Program-made: the position numbers and the translations under genes
The notes under the pieces: model-generated
Databases searched by the model: none
The model's input: only the letters and a program-made list of their open reading frames with translations
Told to the model about the DNA's origin: nothing
Part shown: positions 8,478-17,051 of the stretch, piece after piece
Layout: each line of letters starts with the position of its first letter
Numbering within the stretch: position 1 is the stretch's first letter
Source: CAWINX01 sp963702055
GTDB taxonomy: Bacteria; Actinomycetota; Thermoleophilia; Solirubrobacterales; 70-9
Direction of reading: 5' to 3'
NCBI GenBank assembly: GCA_963702055.1
Contig: OY969702.1
Location: 1,116,001 to 1,180,000 of the forward strand
Length of the DNA stretch: 64,000 bases

Positions 8478-9269
8478 CTAGATCAGCTTCCTCTCGTCGA
8501 GCCAGGCGACGATCTTCTCGACCGTCTCGTTGGTGTCCTCGTCCTCGATGATCTCCCCGGCCTCCTTGGCGGGCGGCGGGTTGAGCGCGAGGACCGCGGT
8601 CTTGGAGCCGGCCTCGCCGACCATGCCGCCGTCGATGCCGACATCGCCGGTCGCCTTGGCGTCAAGCGGTTTTTTCTTCGCCCCCATGATCGCCTTGAGG
8701 CTGGGGTAGCGCGGCTCGTTGATCGCGTCGCCGACGCTGATCACCGCGGGCAGCTCCACCTCGACGGTGTCGTAGCCATACTCGGCCTGGCGCTCGCAGC
8801 GCAGCTTGCCGTCGGTGACGTCGATCTTGATCACCTGGGTCAGCGAGGGCATCTTCAGGTGGTCGGCGACGACCGCGCCGATTGTGTAGCACTCGCCGTC
8901 ATCGGACTGCTGGCCGAGCAGGACCAGGTCGGGGCTCTCGGACTCGAGAACCTTGGCGAGCGAGTAGCCGGTCGCGCAGACGTCGGAGCCGGAGAGGGCG
9001 TCGTCGGAGAGGTGCACCGAGCGATCGGCGCCGAGCGCCACCGCCTTGTGCAGGGCGCGGACCGCGGAATCGGGGCCCATCGTCACCGCGACGACCTCCT
9101 CGACCGGGATCGCGCCACCCTCCTTGATCTGCATGGCGGCTTCGATCGCGTGGGTGTCGAAGGGGTTGAGGTTCTTCTCGCCGCTGCGGTCCAGTCGCAT
9201 CGTGTTGGGGTCGATGCGCTTCTGCACGGCAGCGTCCGGAACCTCCTTGACCAGGACGCAGATCTTCAA
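8478..9269 (-). CDS. etfB: Electron-transfer flavoprotein beta subunit
   Basis: 263 residues beginning MKICVLVKEVPD, with NPFDTHAIEAA and the AMP-binding region VLLGQQSDDGE. The start is TTG at 9269, supported by an AAGGAGG ribosome-binding site eight bases upstream. First gene of the operon; a palindrome 23 to 40 bases upstream of the start looks like a TetR-family operator. It works with EtfA and ETF-QO in acyl-CoA oxidation. Confidence 0.96.
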   Translation of the reverse strand: MKICVLVKEVPDAAVQKRIDPNTMRLDRSGEKNLNPFDTHAIEAAMQIKEGGAIPVEEVVAVTMGPDSAVRALHKAVALGADRSVHLSDDALSGSDVCATGYSLAKVLESESPDLVLLGQQSDDGECYTIGAVVADHLKMPSLTQVIKIDVTDGKLRCERQAEYGYDTVEVELPAVISVGDAINEPRYPSLKAIMGAKKKPLDAKATGDVGIDGGMVGEAGSKTAVLALNPPPAKEAGEIIEDEDTNETVEKIVAWLDERKLI

Positions 9270-9291
9270 AGCTCAGGCCTCCTTGGGGCGT

Positions 9292-9309
9292 TGACTGACC
9301 AGTCAGTCA
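9292..9309. promoter_or_regulatory. TetR-type operator upstream of etfB
   Basis: A perfect inverted repeat of 8-base arms around two bases, TGACTGAC-CA-GTCAGTCA. Length and pattern fit TetR-family fatty-acid/acyl-CoA repressors, which bind similar sites in front of beta-oxidation genes. The regulator itself is not adjacent; assignment is inferred. Confidence 0.65.
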
Positions 9310-9351
9310 GTTTATCTATCCGTTCGGCGTTGCGTTATTCCGTGCGCTTCG

Positions 9352-9774
9352 TCACTCACCCGCGTGGCGCTCGGCAGCGCCCGCGCGAATGAACTCGACG
9401 ATGTCGTCGGTGCCGGAGCCGGGCGTGAAGACCTCCGCGACTCCGAGCTTCTTCAGTTCGGGGATGTCGTCGGCGGGGATCGTCCCTCCCACCGTGACCA
9501 GCACGTCGTCGACTCCCTGCTCGGCGAGCAGCTCGACGATCCGCGGCACCAACGTCATGTGGGCGCCGGAGAGAATCGAGAGGCCGACCGCGTCGGCGTC
9601 CTCCTGGATCACCGTCTCGGCGATCTGCTCGGGGGTTTGGTGCAGGCCGGTGTAGATCACCTCCATGCCGGCGTCGCGCAGCGCCCGGGCGATGATCTTG
9701 GCGCCGCGGTCGTGCCCATCCAGGCCGGGCTTGGCGACGACGACGCGGATCTTGCGGGCGGTGGCGGCTTCCAT
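9352..9774 (-). CDS. icmB: B12-binding small subunit of an acyl-CoA mutase (isobutyryl-CoA mutase type)
   Basis: 140 residues consisting of the cobalamin-binding Rossmann-like domain alone. The signature DGHDRG is at 19-24, with H21 as the predicted lower ligand of the cobalt; SILSGAH and VTVGGTIP follow as expected. It pairs with the catalytic subunit encoded 1 kb upstream in the same direction. Free-standing small subunits of about this size are typical of isobutyryl-CoA mutase. A 9-base inverted repeat lies just upstream. Confidence 0.85.
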   Translation of the reverse strand: MEAATARKIRVVVAKPGLDGHDRGAKIIARALRDAGMEVIYTGLHQTPEQIAETVIQEDADAVGLSILSGAHMTLVPRIVELLAEQGVDDVLVTVGGTIPADDIPELKKLGVAEVFTPGSGTDDIVEFIRAGAAERHAGE

Positions 9775-9780
9775 TGTGCG

Positions 9781-9832
9781 GCGGGGAGATTAGACAACCG
9801 CTCGCGAGGACGCGGGGGGGAATTCTCCCCGC
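9781..9832 (-). other. Inverted repeat in the leader of the mutase small-subunit gene
   Basis: Arms GCGGGGAGA (9781-9789) and TCTCCCCGC (9824-9832) are perfectly complementary across a 34-base loop and end seven bases before the start codon. No clear Shine-Dalgarno sequence is seen, so the hairpin may limit ribosome access or end a transcript. No cobalamin riboswitch boxes are recognised. Confidence 0.4.
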
Positions 9833-9874
9833 TGAACCCTTGACCACTATATGGGTGGGTCAAACGACCAGTCG
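9833..9874. repeat. Imperfect direct repeat, left copy
   Basis: Aligns without gaps to 10783-10824, with 31 of 42 bases identical (both begin TGAACCCTT). The two copies flank the DUF559 gene that separates the two mutase subunit genes. It contains the palindrome ACGAC-CA-GTCGT, whose GACCAGTC core is shared with the etfB operator. Confidence 0.45.
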
Positions 9875-9892
9875 TCAGCGGAAATGGATCGA

Positions 9893-10786
9893 GACGCGGC
9901 GATCTGGGCCATGGTGAGACAGCAGTACGGGGCGATCGCCCGCCGGCAACTGCTTCAGCGTGGACTGAGCCCGCGCCAAATCGAACGCCGGATCGGCTCC
10001 GGGCGCCTCCACCCGGTGTGGCGAGGCGTCTACGCGGTGGGTCGACCTCTGTTGGGCAAGCGCGGCCGCTGGATGGCGGCGGTGCTCGCCTGCGGGCCGG
10101 GAGCGGTGCTCAGTCACGGCAGCGCGGCGGCGCTGTGGGGATTCGGGACGGAGCAAGGTGCTCTGATCGACGTCTCGGTGCCATCCGGGAGACGCAGCCG
10201 ACGACCGGGGATCCGAGTCCATCGCCGCACGGACGCGGTGCTAAACGACGTCACCGCCAAAGAGGGGATTCCGGTCACCTCGCCGACACAAACCCTGATC
10301 GACCAGGCGACACGGTTGGGACCGATACAGCTCGAACGCGCCGTCAACGAGGCCGACAAGCTGGACTGTGTAAAGGCGGATGTCCTCAGATCGTCACTCG
10401 ATGACCACCGCGGTCAACCTGGCGTAGCGTCCCTACGCGGGCTTCTCGACCCCCTTACCTTCAGGCTCAGCGATTCCGAACTCGAGCGCCTGACTCGACA
10501 CCTGGCACTCGCTATCGGTCTCCCGATGCCGGAAACGAAAGCGTGGGTGAACGGCTACGAAGTCGATTTCTTTTGGCCCGAACTCGGGATCGTCCTCGAG
10601 GCAGACGGGCTGAGGTATCACCGCACCCCGTCCCAGCAGAAGCGCGGCTTGGAGCGAGATCAGGCTCATCTCGCAGCCGGCATGTGGCCGCTTCGCTTCT
10701 CCCACTGGCAGATCAAGTACGACTCTCCTCGCGTGCGGAGAGTCCTGGGCAGCACGATCGCGCGCGCAAGGAAGGCGGCCGGTTGA
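9893..10786 (+). CDS. AbiEi-type HTH / DUF559 protein
   Basis: The N-terminal part (IARRQLLQRGLSPRQIERRI) is an AbiEi-like winged helix. The C-terminal part (VDFFWPELGIVLEADGLRYH) is DUF559, a Vsr/PD-(D/E)XK endonuclease-like fold with the acidic pair in place. Such proteins are numerous singletons in Thermoleophilia and other actinobacteria; their role is unproven. I prefer ATG at 9893 (297 residues); an in-frame ATG at 9851 falls inside the flanking direct repeat. It is inverted relative to the mutase genes on both sides, which suggests insertion. Confidence 0.75.
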   Translation, partial: DAAIWAMVRQQYGAIARRQLLQRGLSPRQIERRIGSGRLHPVWRGVYAVGRPLLGKRGRWMAAVLACGPGAVLSHGSAAALWGFGTEQGALIDVSVPSGRRSRRPGIRVHRRTDAVLNDVTAKEGIPVTSPTQTLIDQATRLGPIQLERAVNEADKLDCVKADVLRSSLDDHRGQPGVASLRGLLDPLTFRLSDSELERLTRHLALAIGLPMPETKAWVNGYEVDFFWPELGIVLEADGLRYHRTPSQQKRGLERDQAHLAAGMWPLRFSHWQIKYDSPRVRRVLGSTIARARKAAG

Positions 10787-10824
10787 ACCCTTTGCCACCA
10801 CATCCGTGGGCGAAGTGACCGGTC
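10783..10824. repeat. Imperfect direct repeat, right copy
   Basis: Partner of 9833-9874 (31 of 42 bases identical). It includes the stop codon of the DUF559 gene and ends six bases before the stop codon of the convergent mutase gene. Confidence 0.45.
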
Positions 10825-10829
10825 GAGCG

Positions 10830-12452
10830 CTAGAAAACCGGGGACTCGGTGTAGGTCCCGAACACTTCCTGCATCGCCGCGATCATCTCCCCTTCGCTGG
10901 CGCGGACGCGGGCAGCCTCGATGATCGGCGGCATCAGGTTTTCCTCGCCGCCAGCGGCTCGCTTCAGCTCGGCGAGGGCGCGCTCGACCGCGACGCCGTC
11001 GCGCCGCGCCCGGGTCGTCTGGAGGCGGTCGACCTGCTTGCGCTCCAGGGCCGGGTCGATGCGCAGGATTGGGGTCGGCTCCTCGTCGTCCTGGGTGAAG
11101 TCGTTGACCCCGACGACGATCCGCTTGCGCTCGTTCAGCTCCTGCTGGTAGGTGAAGGCGGCGTCGGCGATCTCGCGCTGAGGGAAGTTGCGGCGGATCG
11201 CCTCGACCATCCCCCCCATCTCGTCGATCCGAGCGAAGTAGCCGTAGGCCGCCGCCTCCATCTCGTCGGTCAGCTTCTCGACGAAGTAAGAGCCGCCGAG
11301 CGGATCGGCGGTGTTGACCACCCCGGACTCGGTGGCGATGATCTGCTGGGTGCGCAGCGCGACCCGCACCGCCTCCTCTGTCGGCAGCGCCAGCGCCTCG
11401 TCGAAGGAGTTGGTGTGCAGGGACTGGGTGCCGCCGAGCACCGCCGCCAGCGCCTCCAACGAGGTCCGCACGACGTTGTTGAGCGGCTGCTGCGCGGTCA
11501 GTGAGACGCCCGCGGTCTGAGCGTGGAAGCGCAGCCGCATCGACTCCTCGCGCTTGGCGCCGTAGGTGTCGCGCATCTCGCGCGCCCAGATTCGCCGCGC
11601 CGCCCGGTACTTGGCGATCTCCTCGAAGAAGTCGATGTGGGCGTTGAAGAAGAAGGAGAGGCGCGGCGCGAAGTCGTCGACGTCGAGGCCGCGCTCGAGC
11701 GCCCGCTCGACGTAGGTGAAGCCGTCCTTCAGTGTGAAGGCGAGCTCCTGCTGGGCGGTCGATCCGGCCTCGCGGATGTGGTAGCCGGAGATCGAGACCG
11801 GGTGCCAACGGGGCATCTGCTCGCTGCACCACTCGATCATGTCGGTGACCAGGCGCATCGCCGGCTCGATCGGGAAGCACCACTCCTTCTGGGCGATGTA
11901 CTCCTTGAGGATGTCGGTCTGGATCGTCCCACCGAGCTTCTCCGCCGGCACGCCCTGCTCCTCGCCGACCAGGACGTAGAAGGCGAGCAGGATCGCCGCC
12001 GGCGCGTTGATCGTCATCGAGGTGGTGACGCCGCCCAGCGGGATCCCGGCGAAGAGCTGCTCCATGTCGTCGAGCGTGTCGACCGCGACGCCCTCGCGGC
12101 CGACCTCGCCGAGGCTGCGCGCGTGGTCGGAGTCATAGCCCATCAGGGTCGGCATGTCGAACGCCGTCGAGAGGCCGGTCTGGCCGTGGTCGAGCAGGTA
12201 GTGGAAGCGCTCGTTTGTCTCCTCGACCGTGCCGAAGCCGGCGAACTGGCGCATCGTCCAGAGCCGCCCCCGGTACATCGACGGGTAGGGCCCGCGGGTG
12301 AACGGGTACTCGCCGGGGTTGCCGATCGTCGCCTCAGGGTCGGTCGGGCCGTCCCCCGGCGTGTAGAGCGGCTCGACCGGGTGGCCCGACATCGTCGAGA
12401 ACTCCCCTTCGCGCTGCTGGAACTCGGGCTTCTCCCGCGGCTCGGTCGCCAT
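10830..12452 (-). CDS. icmA: Acyl-CoA mutase catalytic subunit, predicted isobutyryl-CoA mutase
   Basis: 540-residue TIM-barrel catalytic subunit of the methylmalonyl-CoA mutase family, which rearranges acyl-CoA skeletons using adenosylcobalamin. The CoA-channel motif RLWTMRQFAGF and GTIQTDILKEYIAQ are clear. The position of methylmalonyl-CoA mutase Y89 is F70 and that of R207 is Q188; the spacing of 118 is exact. F plus Q is the isobutyryl-CoA mutase signature (F80/Q198), giving reversible isobutyryl-CoA to n-butyryl-CoA. Most databases would call it methylmalonyl-CoA mutase. No B12 domain is attached; the partner is the gene at 9352-9774, and MeaB is at 24.6 kb. Confidence 0.9.
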   Translation of the reverse strand: MATEPREKPEFQQREGEFSTMSGHPVEPLYTPGDGPTDPEATIGNPGEYPFTRGPYPSMYRGRLWTMRQFAGFGTVEETNERFHYLLDHGQTGLSTAFDMPTLMGYDSDHARSLGEVGREGVAVDTLDDMEQLFAGIPLGGVTTSMTINAPAAILLAFYVLVGEEQGVPAEKLGGTIQTDILKEYIAQKEWCFPIEPAMRLVTDMIEWCSEQMPRWHPVSISGYHIREAGSTAQQELAFTLKDGFTYVERALERGLDVDDFAPRLSFFFNAHIDFFEEIAKYRAARRIWAREMRDTYGAKREESMRLRFHAQTAGVSLTAQQPLNNVVRTSLEALAAVLGGTQSLHTNSFDEALALPTEEAVRVALRTQQIIATESGVVNTADPLGGSYFVEKLTDEMEAAAYGYFARIDEMGGMVEAIRRNFPQREIADAAFTYQQELNERKRIVVGVNDFTQDDEEPTPILRIDPALERKQVDRLQTTRARRDGVAVERALAELKRAAGGEENLMPPIIEAARVRASEGEMIAAMQEVFGTYTESPVF

Positions 12453-12592
12453 GCGGAACAGTCTAGGCGCGCCGGTATCTGCGGGCTTTTACGGAAAGAA
12501 ATCCGCTGCGAACACGGAGGTGAGGCCCCATCGAACCTGAAAGGGTCGCCCCCAGTGTCTCATCCCAGTCCACCAACGGAGGTGCCATAAAG

Positions 12593-13258
12593 ATGCGCAA
12601 GGGTTTGGAAATCGGAGGAATCGTCGCCGCGATCGTGCTGATCGTCTTCGGCGTCGCCTCGATCGTGCTTGGAGCCAGCGGGCGTGACACGGTCACAACC
12701 AGCCTCAACCAGGAGAACATCACCGGAACGCCCGACATGACCCCGTCCGAAACCGCGACGGCGGCGAAGCAGGCCGGCCTGCCGGCGAGCACGGACCTGC
12801 CGAGCTGCAACGTTGCCAACCAGCCAATCAACAGCGGCGACAGGGCGCGCTGCTTCGCCTCCTACATGCGGATCCACGCCCTGGAGGGGACCGGCGGCTA
12901 CACCTACTCGGAGATGGGCCGCTTCGAGGCGAAGCCGGGCACGCCGAAGAGCCAGCTGGCGGCGGGGGGCGGCACCGACAACGAGCAGTTCGCGGTGACC
13001 GACCCCAAAACCGGTCAGCCGGCCGACAACGGCGCGCGCAACATCTGGGTCACCGAGACGGCGCTGTCAACCGCGCTCAACACCAGCTACATGGCCGACC
13101 GCCTCTCGCTGTTCGGCATCGTGATCGGAATCGCCCTGCTGCTGACGGGAATCGGCTTCGCCGTCCTCGTCGCCGGCGGCGCGGTCCACAACCCCGACAC
13201 GGTGCTCAAGTTCCTCCGCTCGCACAAACCGCACCGCCCGGCGCCTTCGGAGAGCTGA
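12593..13258 (+). CDS. Conserved two-TM membrane protein of unknown function
   Basis: 221 residues: a transmembrane segment at about 7-29 (IGGIVAAIVLIVFGVASIVLG), an extracytoplasmic domain with two cysteines and QENITGTPDMTP, a second hydrophobic segment near 170-195, and a basic tail. Proteins with this opening are common in actinobacteria and often carry an unsupported ring-opening dioxygenase LigA label; I see no dioxygenase feature. GGAGGT lies nine bases before the ATG. The 140-base gap upstream shows nothing else. Confidence 0.75.
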   Translation: MRKGLEIGGIVAAIVLIVFGVASIVLGASGRDTVTTSLNQENITGTPDMTPSETATAAKQAGLPASTDLPSCNVANQPINSGDRARCFASYMRIHALEGTGGYTYSEMGRFEAKPGTPKSQLAAGGGTDNEQFAVTDPKTGQPADNGARNIWVTETALSTALNTSYMADRLSLFGIVIGIALLLTGIGFAVLVAGGAVHNPDTVLKFLRSHKPHRPAPSES

Positions 13259-13282
13259 GCCGGGACGCTCGCACTGAGGCCG

Positions 13283-14068
13283 CTACCGTCGCACCGCGAA
13301 GCGACGGGGCGGCCCCTTGCGGCGCGTGGCCACTCGCGAGGCGCCGAAGCCGGCGACCGTCGCCAGCAGGGTGACCGCGACGGCGACGAGGCGGCGGCCG
13401 AGCCGCTCGAAGCGCATCGTCTGCCACCCCTCCCGCTTGGCGATCTCGGCCAGGGGCGGGTCCGGGTTGACGACCACCGGATTGCCGACCGCGCGCAGCA
13501 TCGGCAGGTCGGAGATCGAGTCCGAGTAGGAGTAGGAGGCGCCGAGGTCGATGTCGTGCTCGGCGGCGAAGGCCTCCATAGCCTCGACCTTGCCGGGGCC
13601 GTAGACGAAGGGGCCGTCGAAGCGGCCGGTGAAGTTGCCGTCAGGGCCGACCTCGTAGCGGGTGCCGATCCCGCCCTCCATGCCGAGCACCGCCGCCAGC
13701 GACTCGACCACCCCGTTGCCGGCGGCGCTGACGATGAAGGTGGCGCGACCGGCGTCCTGGTGGCCGTGGACCTCGTCGAGCATCTGCGGGTAGACGCGCG
13801 GCAGGATCGCCGCCATCACCTCCGGCCCCATCCGGTCGATCGTCTTGGCCGGGACTCCGGAGATCACGTCGCGGGCGACCCGCAGCACCTCGGCGGTGCG
13901 CTCGTCGGTGGTGCCGCGCAGCCGGTAGCGCAGATGCTCGACCGCCCAGCTGGCGAGCTGGCGTCGGCTGACGATCCCCTGCCGGGTGGCGACGCGGGCA
14001 AACTGCATCCCCGACGAGCCCGCCATCAGGGTCTTGTCCAGGTCGAAGAAGGCCGCGGCGCGGCTCAC
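13283..14068 (-). CDS. HAD-superfamily (IB) phosphatase with C-terminal membrane segment
   Basis: 261 residues. HAD motif I is FFDLDKTLM at 7-15, motif II is FIVSAAG, and motif IV is SYSDSISDLPML. The family includes SerB-like and phospholipid or glycerol-phosphate phosphatases. A hydrophobic stretch (LVAVAVTLLATVAGFG) near the C-terminus followed by arginines suggests membrane attachment. GTG at 14068 is chosen because it puts motif I close to the N-terminus and lies two bases after the thiolase stop codon. The substrate is unknown. Confidence 0.85.
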   Translation of the reverse strand: MSRAAAFFDLDKTLMAGSSGMQFARVATRQGIVSRRQLASWAVEHLRYRLRGTTDERTAEVLRVARDVISGVPAKTIDRMGPEVMAAILPRVYPQMLDEVHGHQDAGRATFIVSAAGNGVVESLAAVLGMEGGIGTRYEVGPDGNFTGRFDGPFVYGPGKVEAMEAFAAEHDIDLGASYSYSDSISDLPMLRAVGNPVVVNPDPPLAEIAKREGWQTMRFERLGRRLVAVAVTLLATVAGFGASRVATRRKGPPRRFAVRR

Positions 14069-14070
14069 GG

Positions 14071-15255
14071 CTAGGAGCCGTTGACCTCGAGCACGATCGC
14101 GTCTCCCTGGCCGCCGCCGGAGCAGATCGCGGCGACGCCGAGCCCGCCGCCGCGGCGACCCAGCTCGTGGACGAGCGCGCCGACGATGCGGACGCCGGAG
14201 GCGCCGATCGGGTGGCCGAGGGCGATCGCCCCGCCGTTGACGTTGACCTTCTCCTCGTCGACGCCGAGCATCCGCACCGAGTTGAGCGCCACCGAGGCGA
14301 AGGCCTCGTTGATCTCCCAGAGGTCGACGTCCTCGGGGCTCTTGCCGATCTTCTCCAGCGCCTGCTTGGCGGCGTTGGCGGGAGTCCTGGCCAGGTAGGG
14401 GAAGTCGTCGGCGACGGTTCCGTAGGAGAGGACCCGGGCCAGGGGAGTGCGCCCCTCCTTCTCGGCCCACTCCTCCGAGGCGACGACGACGGCGCCGGCG
14501 CCGTCGTTGACCCCCGGCGCGTTGCCGGCGGTGTGGGTGGCGTCGGGACCGCCGATCCCCTTCAGCTTGGCGAGCACTTCGATCGTCGTCTCGGGGCGAA
14601 TCGCCTCGTCGGTCTCGACCGTGCTCTCGCCCTTGCGGGACTTGACCGTCACCCCGGCGATCTCGTCGGCGAGACGGCCGGCGTCGGTCGCCTCGGCGGC
14701 GAGCCGATGCGAGCGCTCGGCGAAGCGATCCATGTCGACGCGGGTGATCTCCAGCTCATTGGAGACCTCGCTCGCCTCGTTGATCATCTGCTCCTCGGTG
14801 AAGGGGTTGGTGAGGCCGTCGTGGGTCATCGCGTCGATCGCGTTGACGTCGCCCATCCGGAAGCCGAAGCGCGCGCCGGGCAGCAGGTAGGGCGCTTGGC
14901 TCATCGACTCCATGCCACCGGTCACCGCGACCTCGGCGTCGCCGGCGCGAATCGCCATGTCGGCGATCCCGAGCGAGCGCATGCCCGAGGCGCAGACCTT
15001 GTTGATCGTCTCGGAAGGGACCTCCTTCGGGATGCCGCCCTTGATCTGGGCCTGGCGCGAGGGAATCTGACCCTGGCCGGCCTGCAGCACCTGGCCGAAG
15101 ACGACCTGGTCGACCTGGTCGGGCGCGACGCCGGAGCGCTCCAGCGCGGCTTCGATCACGTGGCCGCCGAGGTCGGTTGCGTCGAGCGAGGAGAGTGTGC
15201 CGCCCATCTTGCCGAAGGGCGTGCGCGCGGTTCCGAGGATGACTGTGCTGGACAT
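14071..15255 (-). CDS. Acetyl-CoA acyltransferase (thiolase)
   Basis: 394 residues, the normal thiolase length. Active-site C88 lies in INKVCASGM; GGMESMSQAP, GHPIGASG and the second cysteine in ICSGGGQGDA complete the site. It cleaves 3-ketoacyl-CoA or condenses two acetyl-CoA. The start MSSTVILGTARTPFG at 15255 is typical; a longer in-frame extension overlaps the aminopeptidase gene on the other strand and is not real. It fits the acyl-CoA genes around it. Confidence 0.95.
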   Translation of the reverse strand: MSSTVILGTARTPFGKMGGTLSSLDATDLGGHVIEAALERSGVAPDQVDQVVFGQVLQAGQGQIPSRQAQIKGGIPKEVPSETINKVCASGMRSLGIADMAIRAGDAEVAVTGGMESMSQAPYLLPGARFGFRMGDVNAIDAMTHDGLTNPFTEEQMINEASEVSNELEITRVDMDRFAERSHRLAAEATDAGRLADEIAGVTVKSRKGESTVETDEAIRPETTIEVLAKLKGIGGPDATHTAGNAPGVNDGAGAVVVASEEWAEKEGRTPLARVLSYGTVADDFPYLARTPANAAKQALEKIGKSPEDVDLWEINEAFASVALNSVRMLGVDEEKVNVNGGAIALGHPIGASGVRIVGALVHELGRRGGGLGVAAICSGGGQGDAIVLEVNGS

Positions 15256-15381
15256 GTGGGGCCTTTCTGCGTCTTCGTCTTTGTGCCGGGTCTCGGCTCG
15301 GGAAGGGCCGCATGGCCCTGATCGGGACGATAGCGGGAGGCGTGCCCGGCTTGCGTGCGCAAGCGCATAGACTCGCCGGCC

Positions 15382-16812
15382 GTGAAGGTCGAGGTGAGAC
15401 AGAGCGAGATCGCGGCGGTCGATGCGGAACTGGTCGTCGTCGGCCTCTACGAGGGAAATGACGTCCCGTCCGAACTGGCGGGCGCACCGGGAGCCGACGA
15501 CGCCAAGGGCGGCTTCAAGAAGCTCTCGCCACTCTTTCCCGAGAGCGGCCGCGTGCTGGTCGCCGGACTGGGCAAACGCGAGGAGATGAGCGCCGAGCGC
15601 GCCCGCGTGGCGGCGGCGCTGGTCGCGCAGGAGGCCGGCAAGCTTGAGGCGTCCACGCTCGCCTGGGCCCTGCCCGAGTCCGACGACGATGCCGCGACGG
15701 CAGAGGGACTGGTCACCGGCACGATCCTCGGCGCCTACCGCTTCGACCGCTTCCTCAGCGCCGATCCCGACGACCCTCCCCCGCCCGGGCTCAAGTCCCT
15801 GACCCTGCTCGGCCCCGACTCTGTGACAGCCGCGGCGGAGGCCGCCAGGGTCTGCGCCGAGGCCCAGAACCGCGCTCGCGACCTGCAGAGCCTGCCGTCG
15901 AACGTCGCAACCCCGTCCTTTCTCGCGACGCGGGCCGAAGAGATCGCCGCCGCACACGACTCGGTCAGCGTCGAGGTGCTCGGCCGCAAGGAGATCGCCG
16001 CCAAGGCGATGGGCGGGCTGGTCGCGGTCAGCCAGGGCAGCGCCGAGGAGCCGAAGCTGATCGTCCTGCGCTACGCGGGCGGGGGCTCGACCCCCACCCT
16101 CGGCTTGGTCGGCAAGGGGGTCACCTTCGACACCGGCGGCATCTCGATCAAGCCCTCCGCCGGCATGGAGGAGATGAAGATGGACATGTCGGGGTCCGCC
16201 GCGGTGCTGGAGGCGTTCGCCGCGATCGCCGAGCTGGGCCTCCCGGTCGACCTCCTCGCCGTCGTCCCCTCGACCGAGAACATGCCCTCCGGAACGGCGA
16301 TCAAGCCGGGCGACGTGATCACCCAGTACAACGGCAAGACAGTCGAGGTCAACAACACCGACGCCGAGGGACGGCTGATCCTCGCCGACGCGCTCGCCTA
16401 CGCGGTCGAGCTGGGCGCCGAGCGCCTCGTCGACCTGGCGACGCTGACCGGCGCCGTCGTCGTCGCGCTCGGCTCGACCTACGCGGCGGTGATCTCCAAC
16501 GACGACGAGCTGGCCGCCGAGGTGGCCCAAGCCGGCGAGACGACCGGCGAGCTGACCTGGCGGCTGCCGCTGCACCCCGAGTACAAGGAGCTGACCAAGG
16601 GCACCGTCGCCGACCTCACCAACGCCTCGGCCAAGCGCAAGGCGGGGACGATCTACGCCGGCTCCTTCCTCGAGGAGTTCATCGGCGAGACCCCCTGGGC
16701 CCACGTCGACATCGCCGGCACCGCCTGGGACGTCGGCCGCCCCTACACCGGCAACGGCGCCAGCGGCTACGGCGTCCGCCTCCTGGTCGAGCTGGCCCGC
16801 GAGCTGAAATAA
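15382..16812 (+). CDS. pepA: Leucyl aminopeptidase (M17 family)
   Basis: About 476 residues. The C-terminal catalytic domain carries GKGVTFDTGGISIKPS, the metal-binding NNTDAEGRL, and LATLTGAVVVALG. It is a dinuclear-metal exopeptidase that removes N-terminal residues. I chose GTG at 15382 (KVEVRQSEIAA) over ATG at 15355, since family members begin close to this strand. Divergent from the thiolase gene across 126 bases. Confidence 0.95.
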   Translation: MKVEVRQSEIAAVDAELVVVGLYEGNDVPSELAGAPGADDAKGGFKKLSPLFPESGRVLVAGLGKREEMSAERARVAAALVAQEAGKLEASTLAWALPESDDDAATAEGLVTGTILGAYRFDRFLSADPDDPPPPGLKSLTLLGPDSVTAAAEAARVCAEAQNRARDLQSLPSNVATPSFLATRAEEIAAAHDSVSVEVLGRKEIAAKAMGGLVAVSQGSAEEPKLIVLRYAGGGSTPTLGLVGKGVTFDTGGISIKPSAGMEEMKMDMSGSAAVLEAFAAIAELGLPVDLLAVVPSTENMPSGTAIKPGDVITQYNGKTVEVNNTDAEGRLILADALAYAVELGAERLVDLATLTGAVVVALGSTYAAVISNDDELAAEVAQAGETTGELTWRLPLHPEYKELTKGTVADLTNASAKRKAGTIYAGSFLEEFIGETPWAHVDIAGTAWDVGRPYTGNGASGYGVRLLVELARELK

Positions 16813-16895
16813 ACGCCGCCTCCTCTGCTTCCGCCGGGACCTGAGGAATCAGATATGGACAGGCCCCGGCTCCCGCGTCCGGGGGCGGCTTGCGC

Positions 16896-17051
16896 TCAGC
16901 CATCGAGGATCATGCAGGTCGAGACGCCGTGGGCGAGCAGCTTGCCTGTCTCCGCGGCGGTGAGGTTGGCCTCCGCGATGGCCTGGCGGCGGCCGCGGTA
17001 GACGACGTTCGCCTCGCAGAGCACGACGCCGATCGGGTTAGGGACGCTCAT
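16896..17051 (-). pseudogene. C-terminal remnant of a PaaI-type hotdog thioesterase
   Basis: A 51-residue frame starting MSVPNPIGVV and ending VSTCMILDG. It resembles the last two strands of PaaI/YdiI acyl-CoA thioesterases (VVYRGRRQAIAEA, GKLLAHGVSTCMI), while the catalytic first half of the domain is missing. It starts at an ATGA overlap with the small frame upstream. A shortened real protein cannot be excluded. Confidence 0.55.

Noticed and set aside
9775..9850. Cobalamin riboswitch before the B12-dependent mutase genes
   Set aside because: No B12-box-like sequence is visible; only a simple inverted repeat is present.
15256..16704. Long in-frame N-terminal extension of the thiolase
   Set aside because: It is antisense to the aminopeptidase gene, and the thiolase motif order begins at 15255.
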